Positions 45,510 through 56,353 of a DNA stretch of 64,000 bases are shown here, piece by piece. The position numbers and the translations under genes were made by a program. Origin of the DNA: Rhodanobacter sp. (GTDB taxonomy: Bacteria; Pseudomonadota; Gammaproteobacteria; Xanthomonadales; Rhodanobacteraceae); assembly GCA_040371205.1 (NCBI GenBank), contig AP031382.1, positions 1,051,562-1,115,561 on the forward strand, read 5' to 3'. The notes under the pieces are model-generated. The model was not told the origin of the DNA, ran no database searches, and saw only the letters and a list, made by a program, of their open reading frames with translations. Each line of letters begins with the position of its first letter. The first letter of the stretch is position 1.

Positions 45510-46783
45510 GCGTTTCGGCAACGAGTACACGGCCTTCCGCCGTCGAGGCCTCGAACACGCGCATCGCCTTCCTGCTGGAACTGGCGCGCCGCCTGCACCA
45601 GTACGGCACTTCGGCGCCGCGGCTGGAGATGTCCATCGACCTCTGCGCGCGCCGCCTGGGCCTGCAGGCCGACGTGTGGTCCAGCCCGACCGCGATCATC
45701 GTTTCGTTTGCGGATCTGGCGCAGGACAACGGCGGCGTGGCGCAGACCACGCAGGTGATGCGGCTTGCCCCTGGCGACGTGAACCTGGCGCGCCTGTGCG
45801 AGGCGGATGCGATTGCCGATCGCGTGATCGCGGGCGAACTGGACCTGCGCCAGGGCTGGCGCCTGCTGCGTGCGCTCGGCGCGCCCGAATCGCGCAAGGC
45901 CAAGGTCAACACGATTGTCAGCTACGGCCTCTCCGCCGCCAGCATCGAGGCGTTGTTCCTGCACAGTTCCTGGGCGGATCTGGTGGTGGCTTCGATCATC
46001 GGCATGCTGATCGGCTTCATCACCCTGCGTGCGGCCAGCCGGCCTCGATTGGCCGTGGCCAGCGACGCGATCAGCGCTGTCGTGGCGACCACGGTAGTGA
46101 TCCTGGTCAGCGCGTTCGTGGTGCCGCTGGCGATCAAGTCGGTGGTGCTGGCGGCGCTGATCGTGCTGGTGCCCGGCATGTCGCTCACCACGGCCGTGCG
46201 CGAGGTATCCAGCGGGCACCTCGTATCCGGCATGGCGCGCATGGGCGGCGCCACGGCGACCCTGCTCAAGCTGGTGTTCGGCACGGTGGCGGCCAGCGAG
46301 GTCTGCGCCGCGTTCGGCATCCATGCGCGGGAGTTCGTGCTGCCGCCGCTGCCGGGTTGGGTCGACTGGCCGGCACTGATGGTGGCGGCGGTGGCGTTCG
46401 CGATGTTGTTCCGCGCGGCGTGGCGCGACTGGCCAGCGGTGATCGTGGCGGTGATCGTCGGATACCTCGCCACGCGCTGGGGCGGCGAATATTCCGGGCG
46501 GCTGCCCGGCGCGCCATTCGGCGTGTTCGTCGGCGGCCTGTTGGTCAGCGCGCTGGCCAACCTGTATGCGCGACTGTGGCACCGGCCCGGCGCGGTGATC
46601 CGCGAGCCCGGCATCCTGCTGCTGGTGCCGGGCAGCGTGGGCTTCCGCAGCGTGTCTTTCCTGCTCGATCGCGATACCACGCTGGGCATGGATACGGCGC
46701 TGTTGCTGGTGACCCTGCTGGTGTCGCTGGTGGCGGGACTGCTGTTTGGCGAACTGCTGGTTTCGCCGCGCCGCTCCCTGTGA
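45506..46783 (+). CDS. ThrE/YjjP-YjjB-family threonine/serine exporter-like protein
   Basis: 425 residues. A cytoplasmic N-terminal domain (about 1-130; FLLELARRLHQYGTSAPRLE, then RLGLQADVWSSPTAIIVSF) precedes about ten membrane helices. The two halves correspond to YjjP (DUF1212) and YjjB (DUF3815) fused, as in Corynebacterium ThrE. It is expected to export small amino or organic acids such as Thr/Ser or succinate. It overlaps the nfeD-like gene by 4 bases, so the three genes from 44059 form an operon. Confidence 0.88.
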   Translation: MSVSATSTRPSAVEASNTRIAFLLELARRLHQYGTSAPRLEMSIDLCARRLGLQADVWSSPTAIIVSFADLAQDNGGVAQTTQVMRLAPGDVNLARLCEADAIADRVIAGELDLRQGWRLLRALGAPESRKAKVNTIVSYGLSAASIEALFLHSSWADLVVASIIGMLIGFITLRAASRPRLAVASDAISAVVATTVVILVSAFVVPLAIKSVVLAALIVLVPGMSLTTAVREVSSGHLVSGMARMGGATATLLKLVFGTVAASEVCAAFGIHAREFVLPPLPGWVDWPALMVAAVAFAMLFRAAWRDWPAVIVAVIVGYLATRWGGEYSGRLPGAPFGVFVGGLLVSALANLYARLWHRPGAVIREPGILLLVPGSVGFRSVSFLLDRDTTLGMDTALLLVTLLVSLVAGLLFGELLVSPRRSL

Positions 46784-46897
46784 AACGGGACGGAATCATG
46801 GGCCGGAGGCACTGCGGGATAATGCGGCACGCCGGCGCGTTCGCGCCCTTTTCATTCGCTGGGCGATCGGCGGGAAGCGCGCGGCCTTCGCCAATAA

Positions 46898-46923
46898 AAA
46901 CGCCGGCCACGGGGCCGGCGTTT
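46898..46923. terminator. Bidirectional terminator between the exporter and H-NS genes
   Basis: AAACGCCGGCC (46898-46908) pairs perfectly with GGCCGGCGTTT (46913-46923) around a 4-base loop. An A-run before it (AATAAAAA) acts as a T-run for the minus-strand gene, and GTTT follows on the plus strand. Confidence 0.85.
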
Positions 46924-46945
46924 GGGTGAGGCTGCAAACGGGCCA

Positions 46946-47269
46946 TCAGACCAGCAGGTCTTTTTCCTTCTTGCCGGCCTTCAGCGCATCGTTGAACCAG
47001 CGCGGACGCTTGCCGCGGCCGGACCAGGTCTGCTCGGCATTCGCCGGGTTGCGGTATTTCGGGGGCACCACGCCGCCGCTGCGGCGCTTGCCGCGAGTGC
47101 CGCCGAAAATGTCGTCGAAGCTGTAACCCTCGGCCTTGATCAGCGCGTGGATCTTCTCGCGCAGCTTGGCGACCTTTTCCTTCTTCATTTCCTGTTGGCG
47201 CGATTGCGCCTTGCTGATCAGGTCGTTGAGCTGGTTGTGATTGAGGTTCTTGATATCGATGGCGGCCAT
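46946..47269 (-). CDS. H-NS family nucleoid-associated protein
   Basis: 107 residues. The N-terminal coiled-coil oligomerisation region (about 1-50; LNDLISKAQSRQQEMKKEKVAKLREK) is followed by a linker and the C-terminal DNA-binding domain (YRNPANAEQTWSGRGKRPRWFNDALKAG). The loop motif TWSGRGKRPRW matches the minor-groove hook of H-NS proteins. It silences AT-rich genes. The start is at 47269, preceded by GGAG; frames further upstream are open but lack a ribosome site and homology. Confidence 0.92.
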   Translation of the reverse strand: MAAIDIKNLNHNQLNDLISKAQSRQQEMKKEKVAKLREKIHALIKAEGYSFDDIFGGTRGKRRSGGVVPPKYRNPANAEQTWSGRGKRPRWFNDALKAGKKEKDLLV

Positions 47270-47333
47270 CGGAGACTCCAGTGACAGGTTGGATTTTGGA
47301 TGAACCGGAAATCCATTGCCGGCGCGGGCGCCA

Positions 47334-47362
47334 TTGTTACCTGAATGAACCGCATTTTGCAA
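47334..47362 (-). promoter_or_regulatory. Candidate sigma-70 promoter of the H-NS gene
   Basis: On the minus strand TTGCAA (-35, 47362-47357) is separated by 17 bases from TAACAA (-10, 47339-47334), in a locally AT-richer gap. The start codon lies about 60 bases downstream. Confidence 0.5.
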
Positions 47363-47431
47363 AGCCAATGGCGGTTCCGGATTGGGTAATGAATCCAATG
47401 CGCCGGGATAATCGCCTTTTCGGCCATGAAA

Positions 47432-47460
47432 ACAAACGGCCGCGCAAGGCGGCCGTTTGT
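47432..47460 (-). terminator. Terminator after proS
   Basis: A perfect 12-bp stem ACAAACGGCCGC / GCGGCCGTTTGT with a 5-base loop lies 21 bases beyond the proS stop. On the minus strand it is followed by GTTTTCATGG, a short T-run. Confidence 0.8.
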
Positions 47461-47480
47461 CGTTGCATTGGAAACCTGTT

Positions 47481-49178
47481 TCAGCCGAGCAATGCCGACA
47501 ATTCGTCGCGCGTCACGGCGCGGCTTTCCGCTTCGCTGCGGGCGCGGTATTCCAGCGTGCCGGCGGCAAGGCCGCGTTCGCTGACCACCACGCGATGCGG
47601 AATGCCGATCAGTTCCATGTCGGCGAACATCGCGCCTGGGCGCAGTCCGCGGTCGTCCAGCACGGTTTCGATGCCGCGTGCGACGAGTTCCTGGTACAGC
47701 GATTCGCCGGCGGCGGCGACGTCGGGATTGCCCTTGGGATTGATCACGCACACCGCCACGCGCCACGGTGCCATGGCTTCCGGCCAGACGATGCCGGCCT
47801 CGTCGTGGCGCTGCTCGATGGCGGCCGCCACGATGCGGCTGATGCCGATGCCATAGCAGCCCATCAGCATCACCTGCGCCTTGCCCTGGTCGTCCAGCAC
47901 GGTGGCGCCCAGCGCTTCGGCGTACTTGTTGCCGAGCTGGAACACGTGGCCCACCTCGATGCCGCGGGCGAGGTGCAGCGTGCCCTTGCCATCGGGCGAG
48001 GGATCGCCGTCGACCACCTGGCGAAGGTCTTCGATGCGCGTGACGTGCGCGTCGCGCTCCCAGTTGGCGCCGGTGTGGTGGGTGCCGTCGGCGTTGCCGC
48101 CGCAGACGAAATCCGCCAGCACGGCGGCGCTGCGGTCCACGATCACCGGGATCGCGGCGGGCAGTCCGGCCGGGCCGATGAAACCGGGACGCACGCCGGT
48201 GGCGGCGAGGATGTCCGCTTCGCTGGCGAGCACCACTTCATCGGGCAGTTCGGCCAGCTTGGCGGCTTTCACTTCGTTCAATTCGTGGTCGCCGCGCAGG
48301 CACAGTGCCACCAGTCCGTCGCGGCCTTTCACCAGCAGGGTCTTCACGCACTGCACGGGCGAAATGCCGAGGAAGGCGCTGACTTCGGCAATGGTTTTCT
48401 GGGTGGGCGTGTCGACGCGCTGCAATGCCGCCGCAGGGGCGGGGCGCGCGATGGCCGGCGCCAGGGCTTCGGCTTTTTCCACATTGGCCGCGTAATCGGA
48501 GCCGTCGGAAAACACGATGGCGTCCTCGCCCGAATCCGCCAGCACCTGGAATTCGTGGCTGGCATTGCCGCCAATGGCGCCGGTATCGGCCTGCACGGCG
48601 CGGAACTTCAGGCCGAGCCGGGTGAAAATGCGCGAATAAGCGTCGTACATCGCCTGGTAGGTTTCGCCCAGCGATGCCTGTCCGAGATGGAAGGAATAGG
48701 CGTCCTTCATCAGGAATTCGCGCGCGCGCATCACGCCGAAACGGGGGCGGATCTCGTCGCGGAACTTGGTCTGGATCTGGTAGAAATTGACCGGCAGCTG
48801 CTTGTAGCTGTTGAGCTCGTTGCGCGCGTAATCGGTGATGACTTCCTCGGCGGTGGGCGCGTAGCAGAACTCCTGCTCCTTGCGGTCCCTGATCTTCAGC
48901 AGCTGCGGGCCGAATTTCGCCCAGCGCGCGGTTTCTTCCCACAGCTCCTTCGGCTGGATCGTGGGCATCAGCATTTCGATGGCGCCGGCGCGGTTCATTT
49001 CCTCGCGCACCACGTTTTCCACCTTGCGCAGCACGCGCAGGCCCAGCGGCGACCAGGTGTAGAGGCCGGAAGCGAGCCTGCGGATCATGCCGGCGCGCAG
49101 CATCAGCTTGTGGCTGGCGATTTCCGCGTCGGCGGGGACTTCCTTGACGGTGGCCAGGTGGAATTGGCTGAGGCGCAT
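47481..49178 (-). CDS. proS: Prolyl-tRNA synthetase (bacterial type)
   Basis: 565 residues, class II aminoacyl-tRNA synthetase charging tRNA-Pro. Class motifs: motif 1 around [29 protein letters not shown], motif 2 with [26 protein letters not shown], motif 3 with [17 protein letters not shown]. The YbaK-like editing insertion lies at about 225-385 ([30 protein letters not shown]) and the anticodon-binding domain at the C-terminus. Length and insertion match the E. coli type (572 residues). The start MRLSQF at 49178 matches the family N-terminus (MRxSQ). The frame is open further upstream through a terminator, which argues against an earlier start. Confidence 0.97.
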   Translation of the reverse strand: MRLSQFHLATVKEVPADAEIASHKLMLRAGMIRRLASGLYTWSPLGLRVLRKVENVVREEMNRAGAIEMLMPTIQPKELWEETARWAKFGPQLLKIRDRKEQEFCYAPTAEEVITDYARNELNSYKQLPVNFYQIQTKFRDEIRPRFGVMRAREFLMKDAYSFHLGQASLGETYQAMYDAYSRIFTRLGLKFRAVQADTGAIGGNASHEFQVLADSGEDAIVFSDGSDYAANVEKAEALAPAIARPAPAAALQRVDTPTQKTIAEVSAFLGISPVQCVKTLLVKGRDGLVALCLRGDHELNEVKAAKLAELPDEVVLASEADILAATGVRPGFIGPAGLPAAIPVIVDRSAAVLADFVCGGNADGTHHTGANWERDAHVTRIEDLRQVVDGDPSPDGKGTLHLARGIEVGHVFQLGNKYAEALGATVLDDQGKAQVMLMGCYGIGISRIVAAAIEQRHDEAGIVWPEAMAPWRVAVCVINPKGNPDVAAAGESLYQELVARGIETVLDDRGLRPGAMFADMELIGIPHRVVVSERGLAAGTLEYRARSEAESRAVTRDELSALLG

Positions 49179-49208
49179 GCAGGCGGTTTCCGGCGTTGAA
49201 AAAGCCGG

Positions 49209-49214
49209 ATTATA
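49209..49214 (-). promoter_or_regulatory. -10 box (TATAAT) of proS
   Basis: The minus strand reads TATAAT 30 bases before the proS start. No good -35 box is visible because that position overlaps the hairpin 49218-49245. Confidence 0.45.
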
Positions 49215-49217
49215 GCG

Positions 49218-49245
49218 GTGCGGAACCGTTTCTACGGTTCCGCAC
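49218..49245 (-). terminator. Hairpin between the DUF4124 gene and proS
   Basis: A perfect 12-bp stem GTGCGGAACCGT / ACGGTTCCGCAC with loop TTCT. With the palindrome at 49295-49316 it probably ends transcription of the DUF4124 gene before the proS promoter. Confidence 0.65.
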
Positions 49246-49294
49246 ACGGGCATGCGCAAGCGCTTGCCGATCCGGTCGGCGCCAGGAGTCGTCC

Positions 49295-49316
49295 CGGCGG
49301 AAACCGGTTTCCGCCG
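49295..49316 (-). terminator. 22-bp palindrome directly after the DUF4124 gene
   Basis: A perfect palindrome of 22 bases (CGGCGGAAACC and its complement) starts at the base next to the stop codon of the DUF4124 gene. It can form a stem with a small loop. Confidence 0.55.
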
Positions 49317-49754
49317 TCATTGCCCGCCGCAGTACTGCTGGTATTGCGCGTTGGCGGTGGCGGTCTGCTGCTGGCGCTGGGCGTCGTTGAGCACGGTGGG
49401 CTTGCCGCCCTGCTGCATCACTACCGGGCCGCTGCCCTGCAGGGTGGACAGGTTGGACTTGAGCGTGGCGCACAGCTTGGAGCGATTGGCCGGCGTGTCG
49501 GCGACGGGCGCCTGCGATGCCGGGGCGGCGTCGTCGGCCGGCGCGGAGTCGCTGTCCGCGGCAGGACGGTCGGCCGGCTGGTCGGCGGATTCCACGCCGC
49601 CGGCCAGTTTTACCTGCTCGTACTTGGTGCCCTGCGGCGGGGCCGATTGCGAGTAGTGCACCGTGCCCGAGGCGTCGGTCCACTTGTAGATTTGCTGGGC
49701 AGCGGCCAAGGGTGCGACCACCAGCAGCGCCACGACGATCAGCGAACGGGACAT
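49317..49754 (-). CDS. DUF4124-domain periplasmic protein
   Basis: 145 residues with a signal peptide 1-19 (LAAA-QQ). The DUF4124 signature follows directly: QQIYKWTDASGTVHYSQSAPPQG. A low-complexity Ala/Asp/Pro-rich linker (about 55-95) precedes a C-terminal part rich in Gln. There are two Cys (LCATL and the final YCGG). Proteins of this family are common in gammaproteobacteria; their role is unknown. Confidence 0.85.
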   Translation of the reverse strand: MSRSLIVVALLVVAPLAAAQQIYKWTDASGTVHYSQSAPPQGTKYEQVKLAGGVESADQPADRPAADSDSAPADDAAPASQAPVADTPANRSKLCATLKSNLSTLQGSGPVVMQQGGKPTVLNDAQRQQQTATANAQYQQYCGGQ

Positions 49755-49884
49755 GGGTTTCTCCAGATGGTTCGGATGGCCGGGGCTCCCCGCCCCGCAG
49801 TCAGTGCCTTAGTAGAACTCCCGCGCGGCCGGGACTCAAGCGGGGGATGGTTTACACTTCCCGCACCCCGTCACGGATAGCTCC

Positions 49885-50670
49885 ATGAGCGACTCGCTAC
49901 CCGACCGTCCGCCACGGCATCGCGGCATCTACCTGTTGCCGAACCTGTTCACCACCGGGGCGATGTTCGCCGGCTTCTACGCCATCCTCGCCAGCATCGG
50001 CGGCCGCTATGCCGAGGCTGCGGTGGCGGTGTTCGTGGCTGCCTTGCTGGACGGCCTGGACGGCCGCGTGGCGCGCCTCACCGGCACGCAGAGCGAATTC
50101 GGCGTGCAGTACGACTCGCTGTCGGATCTGGTGAGCTTCGGCCTGGCGCCCGCGCTGGTGATGTACACGTGGTCGCTGTCCACGCTGCGCGAGTTCGGCC
50201 CGCTGTGGGGCAAGCTGGGCTGGGCTGCGGCCTTCATCTACGCCGCCTGCGCCGCGCTGCGGCTGGCGCGCTTCAACACCCAGGCGGGCGTGGCCGACAA
50301 GCGCTATTTCCAGGGCTTGGCCAGCCCGGCGGCGGCGGCGGTATGCATGTCCTTCGTGTGGACGATGGACAAGTTCGGGATTCCCGGCGCCGAGCTGTGC
50401 TTCGTCACGCCATGGATCGCCGCGATCACCGGACTGCTGATGGTCAGCCGCATCCGCTACTTCAGCTTCAAGTCGCTGCCGCTGGGCGACCGCCGGCACG
50501 TGCCGTTCGGATGGATCGTGGTGGCGCTGCTGATCCTTGTGCTGCTGTACCTCGACCCGCCCCGCGTGCTGTTCGCCGGGTTCAGCATCTACCTGCTGTC
50601 CGGGCCGGCGCTGACCCTGTGGGGCCTGGCCGCGCATCGCCGGCGCCCGCGGCGCGGGAACCTGGCCTGA
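49885..50670 (+). CDS. pssA: CDP-diacylglycerol-serine O-phosphatidyltransferase
   Basis: 261 residues, integral membrane enzyme making phosphatidylserine from CDP-diacylglycerol and serine, the precursor of phosphatidylethanolamine. The CDP-alcohol phosphotransferase motif DGx2ARx8Gx3Dx3D is present as DGLDGRVARLTGTQSEFGVQ plus YDSLSD. About eight hydrophobic segments follow. This is the type II (PssA of Bacillus/Helicobacter) enzyme, as expected in Xanthomonadales. Its stop overlaps the next start by one base (TGATG). Confidence 0.93.
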   Translation: MSDSLPDRPPRHRGIYLLPNLFTTGAMFAGFYAILASIGGRYAEAAVAVFVAALLDGLDGRVARLTGTQSEFGVQYDSLSDLVSFGLAPALVMYTWSLSTLREFGPLWGKLGWAAAFIYAACAALRLARFNTQAGVADKRYFQGLASPAAAAVCMSFVWTMDKFGIPGAELCFVTPWIAAITGLLMVSRIRYFSFKSLPLGDRRHVPFGWIVVALLILVLLYLDPPRVLFAGFSIYLLSGPALTLWGLAAHRRRPRRGNLA

Positions 50671-51125
50671 TGCCGGCCGCCGCGCACCGCGAACGCGTGC
50701 TGCAGGCCCTGGGGCTGACCCCGTGGCAGCGCCGGCAGGCGCCGGCGCAAGCGACGGGCCAGGCGGCCCAGGCGGGCGCGGTCCATGCCGATTGCGTGGT
50801 GCTGCTGCCGGCGGATTGCGGCACGCGCGAACTCGACCTGCTCGGGCGTGCGCTCACCAGCGGCGGCGCCGCGCTGGCGCGTGCCGCACGCGTGCGGGTG
50901 CAGCCGGGCGAGGCGGAGATCGCGGTGCCGCAGGCGCGCGCCTACCTGGCCTGCGGCGAGGCGCAGGCGCATGCGCTGGGGCGCAGCCTGCCGATGCAGG
51001 TGACCGCGCAGGCGCAGATCGTGCTGGTCGACGAACCGGCACGCCTGCTCGACGATGCAGCCGCCAAGCGGCGGCTGTGGATCGCGCTGCGCACCTTGCA
51101 GCGCAGCCTCGCGGCGGAACGGTAG
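50670..51125 (+). CDS. holD: Putative DNA polymerase III psi subunit (HolD-like)
   Basis: 151 residues. The N-terminus (LQALGLTPWQRRQAP) resembles the chi/SSB-binding start of E. coli HolD (LQQLGITQWSLRRP), and the C-terminus (AAKRRLWIALRTLQRSL) resembles HolD TARAALWQQICTYEHD. The middle fits the Ala-rich alpha/beta fold but is not diagnostic. In E. coli holD is the neighbour of rimI, and rimI follows here after 5 bases, which supports the call. Psi links the clamp loader to chi and SSB. The sequence is poorly conserved, so this is a moderate call. Confidence 0.6.
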   Translation: MPAAAHRERVLQALGLTPWQRRQAPAQATGQAAQAGAVHADCVVLLPADCGTRELDLLGRALTSGGAALARAARVRVQPGEAEIAVPQARAYLACGEAQAHALGRSLPMQVTAQAQIVLVDEPARLLDDAAAKRRLWIALRTLQRSLAAER

Positions 51126-51130
51126 GCCCC

Positions 51131-51601
51131 ATGGTCGCGGTGGCCAGACCGGCCAGCCACATGCGCCTGATGCGCATGGACGACCTCGACGCGGTCGCGG
51201 CGGTGGAAGCGGCTTCCTACGACTTCCCGTGGACGCGCGGCATCTTCGCCGATTGCGTCAAGGCGGGGCATCCGTGCTGGGTGCTGTGCGTCGACGAGGA
51301 GTTGGCCGGTTACGGCATCCTCTCGGTAGGCGCGGGCGAGGCGCACGTGCTCAACATCTGTATCGCCCCCGCGTACCGTGGCCTCGGCCTCGGCCGGCAC
51401 CTGCTGCTGCGCCTGCTGGACGTGGCGCGCTGGAGCGGCGCCCAGCGCGTGTACCTCGAAGTGCGGCCCTCGAATCCGCTGGCGAAGGCGTTGTACGAAT
51501 CGGTGGGTTTCCGCGAGATCGGCCGCCGGCCGCGTTATTACCCCGCGAGGGAGGGGCGCGAGGACGCCATCGTGATGGAGCTGCCCGAGGCCGTTCCGTA
51601 G
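51131..51601 (+). CDS. rimI: Ribosomal protein S18-alanine N-acetyltransferase
   Basis: 156 residues, GNAT fold. The acetyl-CoA-binding loop is IAPAYRGLGLGRHLLLRLL and the C-terminal NPLAKALYESVGFREIGRRPRYYPAREGREDAIVME is typical of RimI (conserved NxxAxxLYxxxGF and YYP...G.EDA). It acetylates the N-terminal Ala of ribosomal protein S18. It starts 5 bases after the holD-like gene; an internal ATG 11 residues later is an alternative start. Confidence 0.92.
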   Translation: MVAVARPASHMRLMRMDDLDAVAAVEAASYDFPWTRGIFADCVKAGHPCWVLCVDEELAGYGILSVGAGEAHVLNICIAPAYRGLGLGRHLLLRLLDVARWSGAQRVYLEVRPSNPLAKALYESVGFREIGRRPRYYPAREGREDAIVMELPEAVP

Positions 51602-51641
51602 CCGTTGCCAGTTGCGCGCCATGCGGGCGCGTGCGCCAGGT

Positions 51642-51670
51642 TTGACCGGGTGGCGCTTAATTAGTACCAT
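51642..51670 (+). promoter_or_regulatory. Candidate promoter of the suf operon
   Basis: TTGACC (51642-51647) and TACCAT (51665-51670) are 17 bases apart, about 40 bases before the Rrf2 regulator start. The -10 match is weak. The site overlaps the inverted repeat 51655-51687. Confidence 0.45.
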
Positions 51671-51687
51671 TTTGGTCTGAATTAAGC
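51655..51687. promoter_or_regulatory. Inverted repeat, candidate Rrf2 operator
   Basis: GCTTAATT and AATTAAGC are separated by 17 bases, with an inner ACCA-TTT-TGGT symmetry. It sits over the presumed -10 region of the suf operon, where an Fe-S-sensing Rrf2 repressor would act. Binding is inferred. Confidence 0.55.
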
Positions 51688-51710
51688 CTGTTTCCTCGCT
51701 CGTATCCCCC

Positions 51711-52171
51711 ATGCTTCGTGTCAGCCGACTCACGGATTACGCCGCGGTGGTGATGACCTGCATCGCCGCCCATCCGGACGACGTGCTGAGCACGGCGCAG
51801 ATCGCCGACGAGACGCACCTGGAGCTGCCCACCGTGAGCAAGCTGCTGAAGTCGCTGGGCCACGCCGGCCTGGTGGAGTCCTTCCGCGGCGTCAACGGCG
51901 GCTACCGGTTGGCGCGGCCGGCCGGCCGCATCTCGCTGGCCGAGATCGTCGAGGCGATGGAAGGGCCGATCGGCATGACCGAATGCGGCGTCGTGGCCGA
52001 AGGCCACTGCGGCCGCGAGGCGCAATGCGGCGTGCGCGGCAGCTGGCAGCGCATCAGCAGCGTGCTCGACCGCGCGCTGCGCGCGGTGAGCCTGGCCGAC
52101 ATGCTGCAGCCGGCGCCGCGCCGGCACGAAGTGACGGTCGACATCAGTACCCTGAAAGGCAGGACCACGGC

Positions 52172-52175
<4 letters not shown>
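51711..52175 (+). CDS. Rrf2-family SUF-system regulator (IscR-like)
   Basis: 154 residues. Winged helix ([50 protein letters not shown]). The Fe-S-ligating Cys cluster is C-x7-C-x5-C (TEC, GHC, AQC), near the IscR arrangement but with a longer first spacing. This is the type described as SUF-system Fe-S assembly regulator. It probably represses the operon when its cluster is loaded. Its stop overlaps the sufB start (ATGA), and an inverted repeat lies in its promoter. Confidence 0.92.
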
Positions 52176-53640
<1,465 letters not shown>

Positions 53641-53644
<4 letters not shown>

Positions 53645-54144
53645 TGGACGGCCACCGCAAATCGCTGTTGATCCGTGCGGCGCGGCCCGACGACGCGGCG
53701 CTGATCCACGCGCTGATCGGCGAACTGGCCGACTACGAGAAGCTGCGCCACGAGGTCGACGCCAGCGTGCAGGACATCGCGCGCGACCTGTTCGGCGACC
53801 GTCCGCGCGTGTTCGCCGAGATCGCGGAGTGGAACGGGGAGCCGGCCGGCTTCGCGCTGTGGTTCTACAACTACTCCACCTTTCGCGGCTGCCACGGACT
53901 CTACCTGGAAGACTTGTTCGTGCGTCCGGCTCATCGCGGCCAGGGCATCGGCAAGGCGCTGATCGTCGCCCTGGCGCGACGCTGCGTGGCCGAAGGGCTC
54001 GCGCGCTTCCAGTGGTCGGTGCTGGACTGGAACCAGCCGTCCATCGATTTCTACAAGGCGCTCGGCGCGAAGCTCACTCCGGAATGGATCGGCTGCCGTG
54101 TCGAGGGCGAGGCGCTCGAGGCGCTGGCGGCGGTCGCCGCGTAA
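53641..54144 (+). CDS. GNAT-family N-acetyltransferase inside the suf operon
   Basis: 167 residues, GNAT fold with acetyl-CoA loop [21 protein letters not shown] and the region [14 protein letters not shown]. The N-terminal motif [25 protein letters not shown] is that of the diamine/polyamine (SpeG/SSAT-like) acetyltransferase group. Substrate unknown. It overlaps sufB by 4 bases and precedes sufC by 17 bases, so it is co-transcribed with Fe-S assembly genes. Start could be 53641 or the next ATG at 53644. Confidence 0.88.
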
Positions 54145-54161
54145 CACAACGGAACCACATC

Positions 54162-54925
<764 letters not shown>

Positions 54926-54929
<4 letters not shown>

Positions 54930-56224
54930 GCCAGCCGTTGCCCTTCGTCGATGCGGTGAGCGCGGCGCCGGTTCCGGCCAGCGGCATCGCGTGGCTGGAC
55001 GCGCTGCGCCGCGAGCAGTTGGATGCCTTCGTGGCCGCCGGCCTGCCGGACACGCGCATGGAGGCATGGAAGTACACCGCGCTGCGTGCGCTTGGGCAGC
55101 GCCGTTTCGCCAACGGCGACGCGCAGGCCGCGATGCGCGCGGTCGACGCGGCCGCGTATGCCTTGCCCGGCGTCGACGGGCCGCGGCTGGTGTTCGTCAA
55201 CGGCGTGTTCCGCGCCGACCTCTCCACGCTGGATACGCTGCCGGCCGGCCTCACCTTGCAGCCGCTGTCGCAGGCCTTGCACCAGAATGCCGAGCCGTTG
55301 CGCTTCGTGCTGTCGCGGCACGAGGCGGAACCCGGCGATGCCTTCGTGCGGCTCAACGCCGCGTTCGCCGCGGACGGCGTGCTGCTGAAGCTGGCGGCCG
55401 GTGCAAAGCCGACTGCTCCTGTGCATCTCGTCTTCCTCGGTGCGCCTGCCGAAGGCGACGTGGCCTGGCACCTGCGCAACATCGTCGAGCTGGGCGAGGG
55501 CGCCGAGCTTGCGCTGGTGGAGCACCATGCCGGCAGCGGCGATCAGCAGCACCTGGCCACGCTGGCGAGCGACATCGTGTTGCGCGACGGCGCGACGTTG
55601 CAGCACGTGTTGCTGCAGCAGGCGGCCACCGGCAGCACCCTGGTGCGGCACAGCCGCCTGCGCCTGGGCAAGCATGCGCAGGCGACCGCGCACGTGCTGG
55701 AACTGGGCGCCGCGCTCGCGCGCCACGACCTGCGCGCCGAGTTGGCGGGCGACGGCGCGCGCTTCGCCACGCGCGGCGTGTTCATGCCGCGCGGTCGCCA
55801 GCACATCGACACGCAACTGGCGATACGTCACCAGGCCTTGAATACGGCGTCGGACTCCGTTTGGCGCGGCGTGGCCGACCAGCGGGGGCGCGGCGTATTC
55901 CGCGGCGCGATCCTGGTGGCGCCGGGCGCCGACGGCAGCGATGCCAGCCTCGGCAACAAGAACCTGCTGCTGTCGCAGAACGCCGAAATCGACACCAAGC
56001 CGGAACTGGAAATCCACGCCGACGAGGTGAAGGCCGCGCACGGCGCCACCGTGGGCCAGCTCGACGAGCGCTCGCTGTTCTACCTGCGTTCGCGCGGTAT
56101 TCCGCTGGCCGAGGCGCGCGCGCTGCTTACTGCTGCGTTCTGCCGCGCGGTGCTGGACGACTTGCCGAACGCGGCGTTGCGCGGACACCTGGCCGAACAG
56201 CTGGCGATCGAGCCGCCGGCATGA
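54926..56224 (+). CDS. sufD: Fe-S cluster assembly protein SufD
   Basis: 432 residues (E. coli 423). Paralogue of SufB in the SufBC2D scaffold. The N-terminal helix has TRMEAWKYTALRAL, a central beta-helix contains LRNIVELGEGAELALVEHHAG, and the C-terminal region (ELEIHADEVKAAHGATVGQL, FYLRSRGIPLAEARALL) carries the conserved His of SufD. ATG overlaps the sufC stop by 4 bases. Confidence 0.95.
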
Positions 56225-56353
56225 AGCCGGCGGAGCGGGGCGCGCGGCAACCACGCATTCCGCGCCATGCATTTGCCTTCGATCAAGGTCGGGGTGTCTG
56301 ACGGTGGATACGCTACGGCGGCACCGCGGCGCCCTGACACGGGAACATTCGAG

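Noticed and set aside
47457-49199. A 580-residue open frame on the plus strand opposite proS
   Set aside because: It is antisense to a clear prolyl-tRNA synthetase. Composition (His/Arg/Ala/Gly-rich, no motifs) is typical of non-coding frames in high-GC DNA.
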